A DNA stretch of 14,022 bases from Methanobacteriota archaeon. Its GTDB lineage: Archaea > Thermoplasmatota > Poseidoniia > Poseidoniales > Poseidoniaceae. A program made the translations under genes and the position numbers. This document shows, piece after piece, positions 7,300 through 13,519 of this stretch. The stretch lies in the NCBI GenBank assembly GCA_002697705.1, contig NZXL01000055.1, positions 2,402-16,423 of the forward strand. Reading direction: 5' to 3'. The notes under the pieces are model-generated. The model did not search any database. It saw only the letters and a program-made list of their open reading frames with translations, and was not told the DNA's origin. Every line of letters starts with the position of its first letter. Position 1 is the first letter of the stretch.

Positions 7300-8031
7300 T
7301 TAATCTTTAATTTGTCCTTCCAAATTCAAGAAACTCAGTATCTTCTTCATCCAAGATAGTTTCTTCATTTTGGTTTTGAGGTTAGTGGCTCCAGACCAAA
7401 CTCCGACCCTTTGTGTAGAAAACCCGACCAACTCGATCTTATTTTCTGTAACTCCTGCCCATAATGCAAAACACACAGCACGGTCGCCATCGGTAAAACC
7501 GCCAAAATTATGCATCCCCTGAAGGCTTTCATTGGTTTGATGCGATAATACAAGGCTAGGCGGATTAGAGAAAGCACTCCAATTATCGAGAACCTTCTGC
7601 CATCTAGAAATATTATCCCCATGAGCATGTATGACAAACCGCTGGCTTTTTGATGCTGCAAAATCGATATGCTCTCCCCCATCTAAATCACTGACAATAC
7701 AGGTTAATGATTCGTAGTCAAGCATTGCGCCGACAGAACCATCAGCGGCGATTACCGCAGTATTGGAAAAATCAATTTCTGAAAGTTGCTGTTGTTCCAC
7801 CGCTGCCCCAATAATGACCAATTTATCACAAGTCGCTAACTCTGCACAGATTTCTTCTAAACATCTACTTCTAGAATCTAAACTCCAGTTTTCTACACCA
7901 TATGGAACATCTTCCTTGAAAGCCCCCTCCATCGATTTAGCACTATCAAGATCGTCGGAGTAATTCCATCCAAACGACAATCTAACATCGTCTTGAAAAC
8001 CAATAAGACGCTGTAAACGACCCCCTTGCAT
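7300..8031 (-). CDS. mptE: 6-hydroxymethyl-7,8-dihydropterin pyrophosphokinase (MptE-type)
   Basis: This 243-residue protein has the signature of archaeal MptE (DUF115), which transfers pyrophosphate from ATP to 6-hydroxymethyl-7,8-dihydropterin on the way to folate or methanopterin. It is unrelated in fold to bacterial FolK. Visible motifs are VIIGAA (residues 72-77), AADGSV (95-100), the metal/nucleotide motif VSDLDGG (113-119), HAHGDN (135-140) and NFGGFTDGDRA (175-185). Near the end comes LVGFS (201-205), followed by a basic tail of lysine-rich helices. Length fits the family (~230-250). A later ATG (Met34) would remove part of the N-terminal strand region, so 8031 is kept. It is divergent from priL and its stop is one base from the propeller gene's stop. 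An unlinked cofactor gene: no other pterin enzymes are in the window. Confidence 0.82.
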   Translation of the reverse strand: MQGGRLQRLIGFQDDVRLSFGWNYSDDLDSAKSMEGAFKEDVPYGVENWSLDSRSRCLEEICAELATCDKLVIIGAAVEQQQLSEIDFSNTAVIAADGSVGAMLDYESLTCIVSDLDGGEHIDFAASKSQRFVIHAHGDNISRWQKVLDNWSAFSNPPSLVLSHQTNESLQGMHNFGGFTDGDRAVCFALWAGVTENKIELVGFSTQRVGVWSGATNLKTKMKKLSWMKKILSFLNLEGQIKD

Positions 8032-8053
8032 AGACCGCCCAGCCCTATCTACA

Positions 8054-8061
8054 TCATCAAA
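8054..8061 (-). promoter_or_regulatory. TTTGATGA element upstream of mptE
   Basis: Read on the minus strand, TTTTGATGATG starts about 30 bp before the mptE ATG. It shares TTTGATG with the elements before the FAD oxidoreductase and the propeller gene. Probably a core promoter element, by position and recurrence only. Confidence 0.25.
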
Positions 8062-8078
8062 ACATCCACATGAAGGAG

Positions 8079-8086
8079 TTCATATG
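8079..8086 (+). promoter_or_regulatory. TATA-like TTCATATG before the preferred priL start
   Basis: CATATG is centred 25.5 bp before the ATG at 8109, the distance expected for a leaderless archaeal transcript. It would lie inside the coding region if the upstream ATG at 8070 were used. Confidence 0.3.
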
Positions 8087-8108
8087 CTGTTGGCTATGTG
8101 GATATTAC

Positions 8109-9344
8109 ATGCCCGTTCCACGTGAACCTCCATCGTTAAACGATGAAGTCACGTTATCTCGTTATCCTTTCTTACCTCAAGCGGCCGAATGGATTAGAAA
8201 TATGGCACAAAAACATGAGATAAATTTAGAGGAATTACTAGATGGGGAATGGATGGAAAAAGCCAGACAAAGAGCCAGAATCAGACTTATTGACTCAGTT
8301 CAATCCAAAGAAGGAGTGGAAGTGGTCGGAGGAGATATCCATACAGAAGAAGGCCGCTTAATCGAAGCGTTTTCATTTTATTATGCAAGATTGGTTGTCT
8401 GCGCATCTGAAGACGAACGCCTGATTGCACGTTGGTCTCAAGCCGAGGCAGCGCGAGCTGAGCAGATATTAGCCAAGGATGATAATAACTTAGAGAGCAT
8501 TGCTAAAACCTACATAACAGGGATCAAATTTGAAGATAAGAAAGATGAAAGTTATGACTTTTCAACCGGCTCTATGGCAATGCAAAATGTCAAGCAGAAG
8601 AAAGAAGGCAAAGTATGGAAGATAAATTTAGTAGATTTCATTGAGATATGTCCAAAAATAACCGGTAGTAGGTGGAGGCTCGCCAATAATGATATTCAGG
8701 ACGGTTGGATTACCCTGTTTGAAGAGCAACAGTACACCTCTTCAGAAAAATTGTCTAGACTTTTACGTGAACGAATCAAGGCTTCGATTGAAACAGAAGC
8801 ACTAGAAAAAATGGCAGAGGTGACAACAGATCTCGCAATACGTCTTGCTGAGCCGGTCGGTATGGTTCGAAACTTGATGGCTAACAAAGCGAGTGAAGCA
8901 ATAGCACTTGTCGGAGCGGACGAATCTGATTGGCCTCCTTGCATGATTACCGTCGTATCTGATTTAGCCAAGGGAGTTAACGTTAATCACTTCGGCAGGG
9001 TTTTCCTTGGAGCTATGGCAGCTACGTTAGCGATACCTAGAGAATCATGCGTTAATTTCTTCAGCGGGGCTCCAGATTTTAGCGAAGGAACTACCACGTA
9101 CCAGGTAAATCACCTGTATGATAATGCATACACTCCAGCCAAGTGTAGCAGTTTGAAAGTAAACCACAACTGCCCAGTTCTTCCAGGCGACGACCGATTA
9201 TGCGATCAACCATGGCTCGACCATCCGTTGAAATATATCCGTGCAACACAGCGTTGGAAGGCCAAAAATAAAGCCGCGGAAGAAAAATTTGAAGCAGAAG
9301 TTTCCAAAGATGATTCGAAACCCGTCACAGTGGAAAAAGACTGA
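8109..9344 (+). CDS. priL: DNA primase large subunit PriL
   Basis: This 411-residue protein is the iron-sulfur regulatory subunit of the archaeal/eukaryotic-type primase, which works with catalytic PriS to make RNA primers. It starts with the family's N-terminal LSRYPFLPQAAEWI. The C-terminal 4Fe-4S domain is complete: Cys278 in WPPCM, His294/Arg297 in NHFGRV, Cys346 in YTPAKC, Cys355 in NHNC, Cys365 in DRLC, and the closing LDHPLKYIR. An additional Cys (ESC) lies between the first two and is not one of the expected ligands. A charged, lysine/glutamate-rich tail of ~30 residues follows the domain. The frame opens 13 codons earlier at 8070, but that Trp/Cys-rich extension (ICCWLCGYY) looks non-coding and YPFL is normally near the N-terminus, so 8109 is preferred. 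PriS is not in the window. Confidence 0.88.
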   Translation: MPVPREPPSLNDEVTLSRYPFLPQAAEWIRNMAQKHEINLEELLDGEWMEKARQRARIRLIDSVQSKEGVEVVGGDIHTEEGRLIEAFSFYYARLVVCASEDERLIARWSQAEAARAEQILAKDDNNLESIAKTYITGIKFEDKKDESYDFSTGSMAMQNVKQKKEGKVWKINLVDFIEICPKITGSRWRLANNDIQDGWITLFEEQQYTSSEKLSRLLRERIKASIETEALEKMAEVTTDLAIRLAEPVGMVRNLMANKASEAIALVGADESDWPPCMITVVSDLAKGVNVNHFGRVFLGAMAATLAIPRESCVNFFSGAPDFSEGTTTYQVNHLYDNAYTPAKCSSLKVNHNCPVLPGDDRLCDQPWLDHPLKYIRATQRWKAKNKAAEEKFEAEVSKDDSKPVTVEKD

Positions 9345-9356
9345 TAAAAACTTCAG

Positions 9357-9387
9357 TTCAAATGGGTTTTCGCGCGAAGCCTTTGAA
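9357..9387. other. imperfect stem-loop with TTCGCGCGAA palindrome between priL and the DUF373 gene
   Basis: TTCAAA (9357-9362) can pair with TTTGAA (9382-9387) and GG (9364-9365) with CC (9380-9381), enclosing the perfect 10-bp palindrome TTCGCGCGAA (9369-9378). It sits in the 84-bp gap between the two genes. It could be an operator, an RNA processing site or part of the 5' leader of the DUF373 gene, which lacks a clear TATA box at -26. The GC-rich core is unusual against the AT-rich surroundings. Confidence 0.35.
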
Positions 9388-9428
9388 ATGTAGGACGAGT
9401 TAGCATGAACATCAAACGGTGAATCCAC

Positions 9429-10547
9429 ATGACACGAACCCTTGTTTTGACTGTTGACCGAGACAATGATCTTGGAATTAAGACAGCCATTAGAGGCCCA
9501 GTTGTGGGGCGCCGTCAAGTTTTGACAGCCGCACTAAAGTTGGGTATCGCTGACCCCGAGGAGAGCGATACCAATGCCATTCTTGGTGCTTTATCACAGC
9601 ACGATAACCTGAGTGAGAATTCAGCGGAAGACGATGAGGTTGAAATTGCAATTCTAACAGGTGATGAGAAAGTTGGTATTCGTTCCGACAGAGCGATAGC
9701 GGCTCAATTAGAGGAAGTAGTCGCTGCATTTCAACCGGACAAAGCAATACTTGTAACAGATGGTGCTGAGGACGAATCGGTTCTTCCTATCATTCAATCT
9801 CAAGTTAGAATCGACCATGTTGAAAAGATAATTGTCAAGCAATCAAAAGGTATTGAAGGAACTTATTACTATATCGTAAAAGCCCTTGAAGATCCTAAAT
9901 GGCGAGCAAAAATAATGATTCCATTCGGGCTAGTATTGGCCATCCTTGGGTTAGGAATTATGCTACCTCAAGAGATTGGAGGAATTGTTATTGGTGCGTT
10001 ACCCCTAGTCACTGGATTGTATATTTTTAGTAAAGGGGCAGGAATTGAAACCACCGTTAACAGAGTTATCCAGGAGATGAGAGATAACGCCGACGCAGCT
10101 ATGTTTTCTTCTTTACTTTGGACTGCAACACTCTTCAGTGCAATTTTTGCAGTAGCTGAAGGTTATCGAGCCTACGATGATTTAGTTTCGACGGTTGAAA
10201 CCTCTATTTTATGGCTTGAGGTAGTTCATTCAGCACTTGCATGGATGGTTATCGCATTCTTGACATCAACTGCAGGTTTCATGTTCTTAAGATTGAGAAG
10301 AGGTTCTTTTTCAGGCCGTTTAATCGTTCTTGGTATTTTTGGAATGGTCGTTTACTCATTTGTAAACGCCGCACTGATAATCTCGACAGATGTACTCAAA
10401 GGAGACTCATATGAATTCAGTGTATCTCAGATTCTCACTGACCTTGGTTACCCATTGATTTGGGTGGTAGTATTGTGGATGGCGACAACAATCAAGAGCA
10501 CACTTCAAGCAAAACAGGCTCAATCAGACCGTTATTGGGGAATTTGA
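9429..10547 (+). CDS. DUF373 family multi-pass membrane protein
   Basis: This 372-residue protein begins with the DUF373 signature TLVLTVDRDNDLGIKT (residues 4-19), followed by RGPVVGRRQVLTAALKLGIADPEESDTNA (22-50). Downstream are AILTGDEKVG (74-83), RAIAAQLEEV (88-97) and KAILVTDGAEDESVLPII (105-122). This soluble N-terminal domain (~1-160) is followed by about six membrane helices (~163-179, 183-202, 226-245, 263-288, 297-318 and 340-356). DUF373 is an archaeal family of unknown function with exactly this arrangement. The acidic DRDND and DGAEDE clusters at strand ends resemble metal or nucleotide sites, but no reaction is known. The start fits the family N-terminus. Its stop lies 2 bp from the stop of the convergent CBS-domain gene. 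Confidence 0.85.
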   Translation: MTRTLVLTVDRDNDLGIKTAIRGPVVGRRQVLTAALKLGIADPEESDTNAILGALSQHDNLSENSAEDDEVEIAILTGDEKVGIRSDRAIAAQLEEVVAAFQPDKAILVTDGAEDESVLPIIQSQVRIDHVEKIIVKQSKGIEGTYYYIVKALEDPKWRAKIMIPFGLVLAILGLGIMLPQEIGGIVIGALPLVTGLYIFSKGAGIETTVNRVIQEMRDNADAAMFSSLLWTATLFSAIFAVAEGYRAYDDLVSTVETSILWLEVVHSALAWMVIAFLTSTAGFMFLRLRRGSFSGRLIVLGIFGMVVYSFVNAALIISTDVLKGDSYEFSVSQILTDLGYPLIWVVVLWMATTIKSTLQAKQAQSDRYWGI

Positions 10548-10549
10548 AC

Positions 10550-11032
10550 TCAAATAATGAACTTCGGAATATGTTTGGCCATAGTTTTGTGTTCAACGAC
10601 TCCAACTAGGACTCCTTGTTCATTTATGACGCCAATTTGATTCAAATCATGAGTTAGCATTAACGCACCAGCCTTTAGCAATGGCGTTTCACTTCTTACA
10701 GTTAGAGGTGGCAAATTTACCAATTGCTGGGCAGGGACGCTATGCATCCAAGCGACTGAACGCTCAACGTTTTTCTTTGCTATTAACTTCAAAACATCAA
10801 CAGCATGAATTCTTCCAGTGGGGACTCCATCACTATTTACAACAAATACATGGTCCCAATCATTTTCAGTTAAGTCTTCGATAACATCTGCTACAGAATC
10901 TCTTGAAAATACCCAATGTGCTTTGGACATTGTCTCTCTACAACTGAGTGTTCTAGCGACCTTAGAACGTTCTTGCGAATTCATTCTATGTAGCCTTTCA
11001 CGCGTAAATTTTTGGGTCCTAGACTTACTCAT
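10550..11032 (-). CDS. tandem CBS-domain protein
   Basis: A 160-residue protein on the minus strand. An N-terminal basic helical stretch (residues 1-30, rich in Lys/Arg/Ser) precedes two CBS motifs. The first (~35-85) contains DSVADVIEDLTENDWDHVFVVNSDGVPTGRIHAVDVLKL. The second (~98-155) contains PLLKAGALMLTHDLNQIGVINEQGVLVGVVEHKTM. CBS pairs bind adenine nucleotides and act as energy or ligand sensors; the partner here is unknown. The N-terminal basic segment could bind nucleic acid, but no helix-turn-helix is recognisable. The frame continues to an ATG at 11143, but a strong GGAGAGGGG site at 11036-11044 supports 11032, and the extension would cover the palindromic control region. It is divergent from the zinc-ribbon gene and convergent with the DUF373 gene. 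Confidence 0.78.
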   Translation of the reverse strand: MSKSRTQKFTRERLHRMNSQERSKVARTLSCRETMSKAHWVFSRDSVADVIEDLTENDWDHVFVVNSDGVPTGRIHAVDVLKLIAKKNVERSVAWMHSVPAQQLVNLPPLTVRSETPLLKAGALMLTHDLNQIGVINEQGVLVGVVEHKTMAKHIPKFII

Positions 11033-11035
11033 TTG

Positions 11036-11044
11036 CCCCTCTCC
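11036..11044 (-). promoter_or_regulatory. Shine-Dalgarno site for the CBS-domain gene
   Basis: On the minus strand GGAGAGGGG ends 3 bases, and its GGAG core 8 bases, before the ATG at 11032. This decides that start over the longer frame beginning at 11143 and implies a transcript with a leader. Confidence 0.55.
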
Positions 11045-11089
11045 ACATTTGCTCCCCCGACGCCAACCTCTTTTGAACTCTTTGATGTA

Positions 11090-11115
11090 AAATATATACA
11101 ATATTGTGTATATTT
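11090..11115. promoter_or_regulatory. 26-bp near-perfect AT-rich palindrome in a divergent promoter region
   Basis: The two 13-base arms meet between 11102 and 11103. The left arm AAATATATACAAT pairs with the right arm ATTGTGTATATTT at 12 of 13 positions, the single mismatch being 11097/11108. Each arm holds a TATA-like run (TATATA on the left, TATATTT on the right). Measured from the arms, a start ~26 bp outward gives a leader of roughly 30-35 bases for both the CBS gene (minus) and the zinc-ribbon gene (plus), and each of these has a Shine-Dalgarno site. The element is therefore either a pair of back-to-back TATA boxes or an operator for a dimeric regulator overlapping them. Confidence 0.55.
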
Positions 11116-11158
11116 CCCTTGAGCATAGAGGGTCAACGCTCAAAACCTACCCAAGTAT

Positions 11159-11166
11159 AGGGTGAT
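11159..11166 (+). promoter_or_regulatory. Shine-Dalgarno site for the zinc-ribbon gene
   Basis: AGGGTGAT matches the anti-SD complement in GGTGAT. It ends 2 bases before the first ATG (11169) and 5 before the second (11172), so the second ATG is probably the true start. Confidence 0.45.
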
Positions 11167-11168
11167 TT

Positions 11169-11594
11169 ATGATGACATTAGAAGCTAGTGACATGGCCAT
11201 GTTGCGTTCTTTATCGGGATATGACTTATCTTTAGAAGTAGCTAAAATGGCTACAAAATATGGCCTGCCCGAAGCGACCATAATGGCAATGCTTCCTTCA
11301 CAAAACCCTCCAGGATATTCGCAAGGCGGAGAGTATGATCCTTCACCGCAAGCAAATTCTAATACACCTATAGTTGATAATAATTACAAGGATTATACTA
11401 CGCCTGCCCAGGTTATGGATAAATCCAATTTTCGTTTTGAATACGACCCAACCCCAGGGGTTTCACAAAGAAGGCAAAATGTCGACCAAGCAATATTATG
11501 CCCTGGGTGCGGGGTCGCATTAGGAATTCCAGCAATTAGGCCGATCAAAGTGACATGCCCACAATGCATGCTTGAATCAACATTTACTTCATAA
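11169..11594 (+). CDS. small zinc-ribbon protein of unknown function
   Basis: This 141-residue protein has three parts. The N-terminal helical region (residues ~5-43) contains LRSLSGYDLSLEVAKMATKYGLPEATIMAML, which could form a small helix-turn-helix-like bundle. A disordered middle (~44-105) is rich in Pro, Gln, Asn and Ser and contains two similar motifs, EYDPSP (55-60) and EYDPTP (91-96). The C-terminal zinc ribbon has CPGC at 111-114 and CPQC at 130-133, 15 residues apart. The ribbon suggests nucleic-acid or protein binding; no family is recognised. The gene begins with tandem ATGs, and the Shine-Dalgarno spacing favours 11172. It is divergent from the CBS gene across the palindrome and is followed after 37 bp by another unknown gene, possibly a two-gene unit. 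Confidence 0.6.
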   Translation: MMTLEASDMAMLRSLSGYDLSLEVAKMATKYGLPEATIMAMLPSQNPPGYSQGGEYDPSPQANSNTPIVDNNYKDYTTPAQVMDKSNFRFEYDPTPGVSQRRQNVDQAILCPGCGVALGIPAIRPIKVTCPQCMLESTFTS

Positions 11595-11600
11595 GTGTCG

Positions 11601-11607
11601 TTTTAAG
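11601..11607 (+). promoter_or_regulatory. TATA-like TTTTAAG before the gene at 11632
   Basis: AT-rich element about 28 bp before the ATG at 11632, in the 37-bp gap after the zinc-ribbon gene. It could give an independent leaderless transcript. Weak evidence. Confidence 0.22.
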
Positions 11608-11631
11608 AAGTACAACTTTCTGGCAATTAAC

Positions 11632-12453
11632 ATGCAGCCTGAAACTCCCAATTTATGGCAATATGCTCCTGCGAATTCGCCATTACCTCTTCCAGAGGGG
11701 CCAATATTGGTTACTAAAAAATCAATTCACTATCTTTCAAATGAAGGCGACAATTACGAATCTAAAGAATCCTTAAATCTTTCAGAAATACAAAAATATT
11801 GTTCTCAATTCACCTGTGAAGGGGAGTCGATAGACTCACTTTTATCACAGGAAAACTCTAGTTTATTACAAGACAGGAAGCCATTTTTACTTCTGGGGGA
11901 ATTGGCTAATCCCTTCCAATTAAATCGCTTGAATCTTGGCCCAATGCCGATTTTTATTATCAGATTAGAAAACCTATGCCGAACTTATGCAGATGCTTTG
12001 GATAATAGAATGATAACTCCAGGAGTGCATCATGTAACCTTAGCTAGAAGCGATGGTTGGTGGGAAAAAGCCCACATGGCAATGGCTACCATTGAACAAA
12101 TGAAGAGCATGGTTACTTGGCTGAATAATGGGCGCAGGGCTGGTGATTGGAAACCGGTAAAGCCTGCTGAAGGCACAATCAGATTCGAAAATGAATCACA
12201 ATTACAATGCCCATCAATGGATATGCTACATTGGGATGGAGTCAGTGAGACTGTGAAGCAGAAAACTCCACAACCGACGGGACCGTCTCTCGAATTAAAA
12301 CAACTAATGGTTCCAATTCATACCAAATGGGGTTGCTATGACAGTAGAGGTAAACTGATTAGAAGCTCACTTGTAGGCCAACGAGACTTCCACACCAATT
12401 ATTTCCGTCGCGGCTCATCAAAAAAGTGGCAAGATATTTTGAAAATTGAATGA
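11632..12453 (+). CDS. soluble protein of unknown function
   Basis: A 273-residue protein that I do not recognise. It has no signal peptide and no clear membrane helix. Visible features: a Pro-rich N-terminus (residues 1-24), a mixed alpha/beta region with a hydrophobic strand KPFLLLGELANPF (83-95), a second hydrophobic strand MPIFIIRLENLC (105-116), and a polar segment HHVTLARSDGWWEKAHMAMATIEQMKSMVTWLNNGRRAGDW (133-173) whose WW and helical content suggest a binding surface. Several Cys (57, 62, 116, 193, 235) are scattered and form no motif. The frame opens at 11572 inside the previous gene; ATG 11632 is preferred because it avoids that overlap. It lies directly after the zinc-ribbon gene and may act with it. 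Codon use looks like its neighbours. Confidence 0.5.
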   Translation: MQPETPNLWQYAPANSPLPLPEGPILVTKKSIHYLSNEGDNYESKESLNLSEIQKYCSQFTCEGESIDSLLSQENSSLLQDRKPFLLLGELANPFQLNRLNLGPMPIFIIRLENLCRTYADALDNRMITPGVHHVTLARSDGWWEKAHMAMATIEQMKSMVTWLNNGRRAGDWKPVKPAEGTIRFENESQLQCPSMDMLHWDGVSETVKQKTPQPTGPSLELKQLMVPIHTKWGCYDSRGKLIRSSLVGQRDFHTNYFRRGSSKKWQDILKIE

Positions 12454-12459
12454 TTTTTT
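12454..12459 (+). terminator. T-run directly after the unknown gene's stop
   Basis: Six T residues follow the TGA stop (12451-12453) immediately, before a GC-richer stretch (GGGAGCCCACGG) and a new TATA-like element. T-runs on the coding strand are the usual intrinsic termination signal in archaea. Short, so only moderately likely. Confidence 0.35.
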
Positions 12460-12487
12460 GGGAGCCCACGGACTTCCCTTGCTTTGT

Positions 12488-12499
12488 TGATATACTTTA
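12488..12499 (+). promoter_or_regulatory. TATA box before the winged-helix-like gene
   Basis: TGATATACTTTA lies about 16-27 bp before the ATG at 12515 and 25-36 bp before the in-frame ATG at 12524. It follows the T-run of the previous gene in a 61-bp intergenic region with no other feature. One of the clearest TATA-like elements in the window. Confidence 0.42.
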
Positions 12500-12514
12500 A
12501 TCGACAAATATAAC

Positions 12515-12775
12515 ATGATAGATATGAGAGGAAAAGGATCCCAGAAACAAGCAAGATTAGAACGCCTAAAAGAAGAGATTATCGATTATGTATCGGTCTT
12601 TCCAGACTGTTCAGCAGCCGACATAGTTCACCATCTTTCCAATGAGAGAAGGATGAGAAATCACGGCCTTACCACTAGGAAGGTAGGGCTTTTCATCCCG
12701 CGTCATCTTTCAGAGATGGTCGGCTTCCGTCTTGATAATGCTACGGGAAAGAGGCTTTACCGCATGGCTTGCTAA
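12515..12775 (+). CDS. small winged-helix-like DNA-binding protein (predicted)
   Basis: A basic 86-residue protein. Its pattern fits a minimal winged helix: helix 1 ARLERLKEEIIDYVSVF (~13-29), helix 2 SAADIVHHLSNE (~33-44), a basic RRMRNHGLTTRK turn leading to a recognition-like helix VGLFIPRHLSEM (~57-68), and a strand pair VGFRLDNATGKRLYRM (~69-84) as the wing. It could be a transcription factor or a nucleoid-associated protein; no specific family is recognised. A second ATG at 12524 gives MRGKGSQKQ and fits the upstream TATA element equally well. It has its own promoter-like element and ends 43 bp before the beta-helix gene, so it may be the first gene of a unit with the amino-sugar genes. 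Confidence 0.55.
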   Translation: MIDMRGKGSQKQARLERLKEEIIDYVSVFPDCSAADIVHHLSNERRMRNHGLTTRKVGLFIPRHLSEMVGFRLDNATGKRLYRMAC

Positions 12776-12818
12776 ATATAACGGCAACTTCATGCGATAT
12801 TGCATCTTGGCAAGATGT

Positions 12819-13514
12819 ATGGAGTGGCCAAGTTATACACACATATCTTCACTATTTCCTAGTTTTGACAACAAAAATGTACCCCATCAACCCTTTTTTG
12901 ATGCCGGGCTATCCGTTTGGGATATTTTAGATCCTAATTCGCAAAACTCTCTCAAATCCCAACTAATCAATTTGCTTAATTCGATAGACAGCCCCCAAAA
13001 ATTTGAACGGGTAGGCGTTACAATTGATGAAACAAAAGGCCCAGTTATCATAGAGCAATCGGCCGTTGTCGAACCTTCTACACATTTTATTGGACCATGT
13101 TATGTTGGTGAAAATGCACAAATTCGACACGGTGCATACATTAGAGAGAATTCATGGATTTGCTCGGGGGCTTTAGTTGGCCACTGTAGCGAGGTTAAAC
13201 ATTCAATTCTTTTACCAGGCTCAAAAGCACCACATTTCAACTATGTCGGAGATTCAATTCTTGGCAAGGGCGTAAATCTTGGTGCTGGAGTAAAACTAAG
13301 CAATCTTAGAAATGATGGAACCGAGGTATATCTCAGAATTGAAGGTGAAAGAGTCGCTAGTGGCCTTAGGAAGTTTGGGGCAATAATTGGAGAGGACAGT
13401 CAGTTAGGGTGCAATGCTGTAACTAATCCTGGAACTATTTTGGGCTGTAATAGTGTTGTTTGGCCTAATGTTACGGTGACTGGAGTACATCCTGCACAGT
13501 CAATTCACAGGTGA
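12819..13514 (+). CDS. GlmU-like left-handed beta-helix acyltransferase
   Basis: A 231-residue protein. The N-terminal ~70 residues begin with ISSLFPSFD..PHQPFFDAGLSVWDIL, like the short N-terminal region of stand-alone UDP-GlcNAc-pyrophosphorylase-related proteins. Residues ~76-222 form hexapeptide repeats (VIIEQSAVVEPSTHFIGPCYVGENAQIRHGAYI and later) giving a left-handed beta-helix. The stretch VGHCSEVKHSILLPGSKAPHFNYVGDSILGKGVNLGAG matches the acetyl-CoA region of GlmU; His139 corresponds to the catalytic His363 of E. coli GlmU. The nucleotidyltransferase half of GlmU is absent. Likely role: acetylation of glucosamine-1-phosphate or a related sugar. The frame opens at 12732 with ATGs at 12792 and 12819; 12819 is preferred from the family N-terminus. 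The next gene, a GlmM-like mutase, starts 5 bp downstream. Confidence 0.75.
   Translation: MEWPSYTHISSLFPSFDNKNVPHQPFFDAGLSVWDILDPNSQNSLKSQLINLLNSIDSPQKFERVGVTIDETKGPVIIEQSAVVEPSTHFIGPCYVGENAQIRHGAYIRENSWICSGALVGHCSEVKHSILLPGSKAPHFNYVGDSILGKGVNLGAGVKLSNLRNDGTEVYLRIEGERVASGLRKFGAIIGEDSQLGCNAVTNPGTILGCNSVVWPNVTVTGVHPAQSIHR
13509..13514 (+). promoter_or_regulatory. Shine-Dalgarno site for the mutase, overlapping the previous stop
   Basis: AGGTGA ends 5 bases before the ATG at 13520 and contains the TGA stop of the beta-helix gene. This suggests translational coupling of the two genes. Confidence 0.6.
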
Positions 13515-13519
13515 ATTGA

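Noticed and set aside
8070..8108. Upstream start of priL giving 13 extra residues
   Set aside because: The added residues are Trp/Cys-rich and unlike the family. The conserved YPFL motif normally lies close to the N-terminus, and a CATATG element sits 25.5 bp before the ATG at 8109. Not fully excluded.
11033..11143. Longer start for the CBS-domain protein
   Set aside because: The extra 37 residues would be encoded by the AT-rich palindromic control region, and a strong GGAGAGGGG site supports the ATG at 11032.
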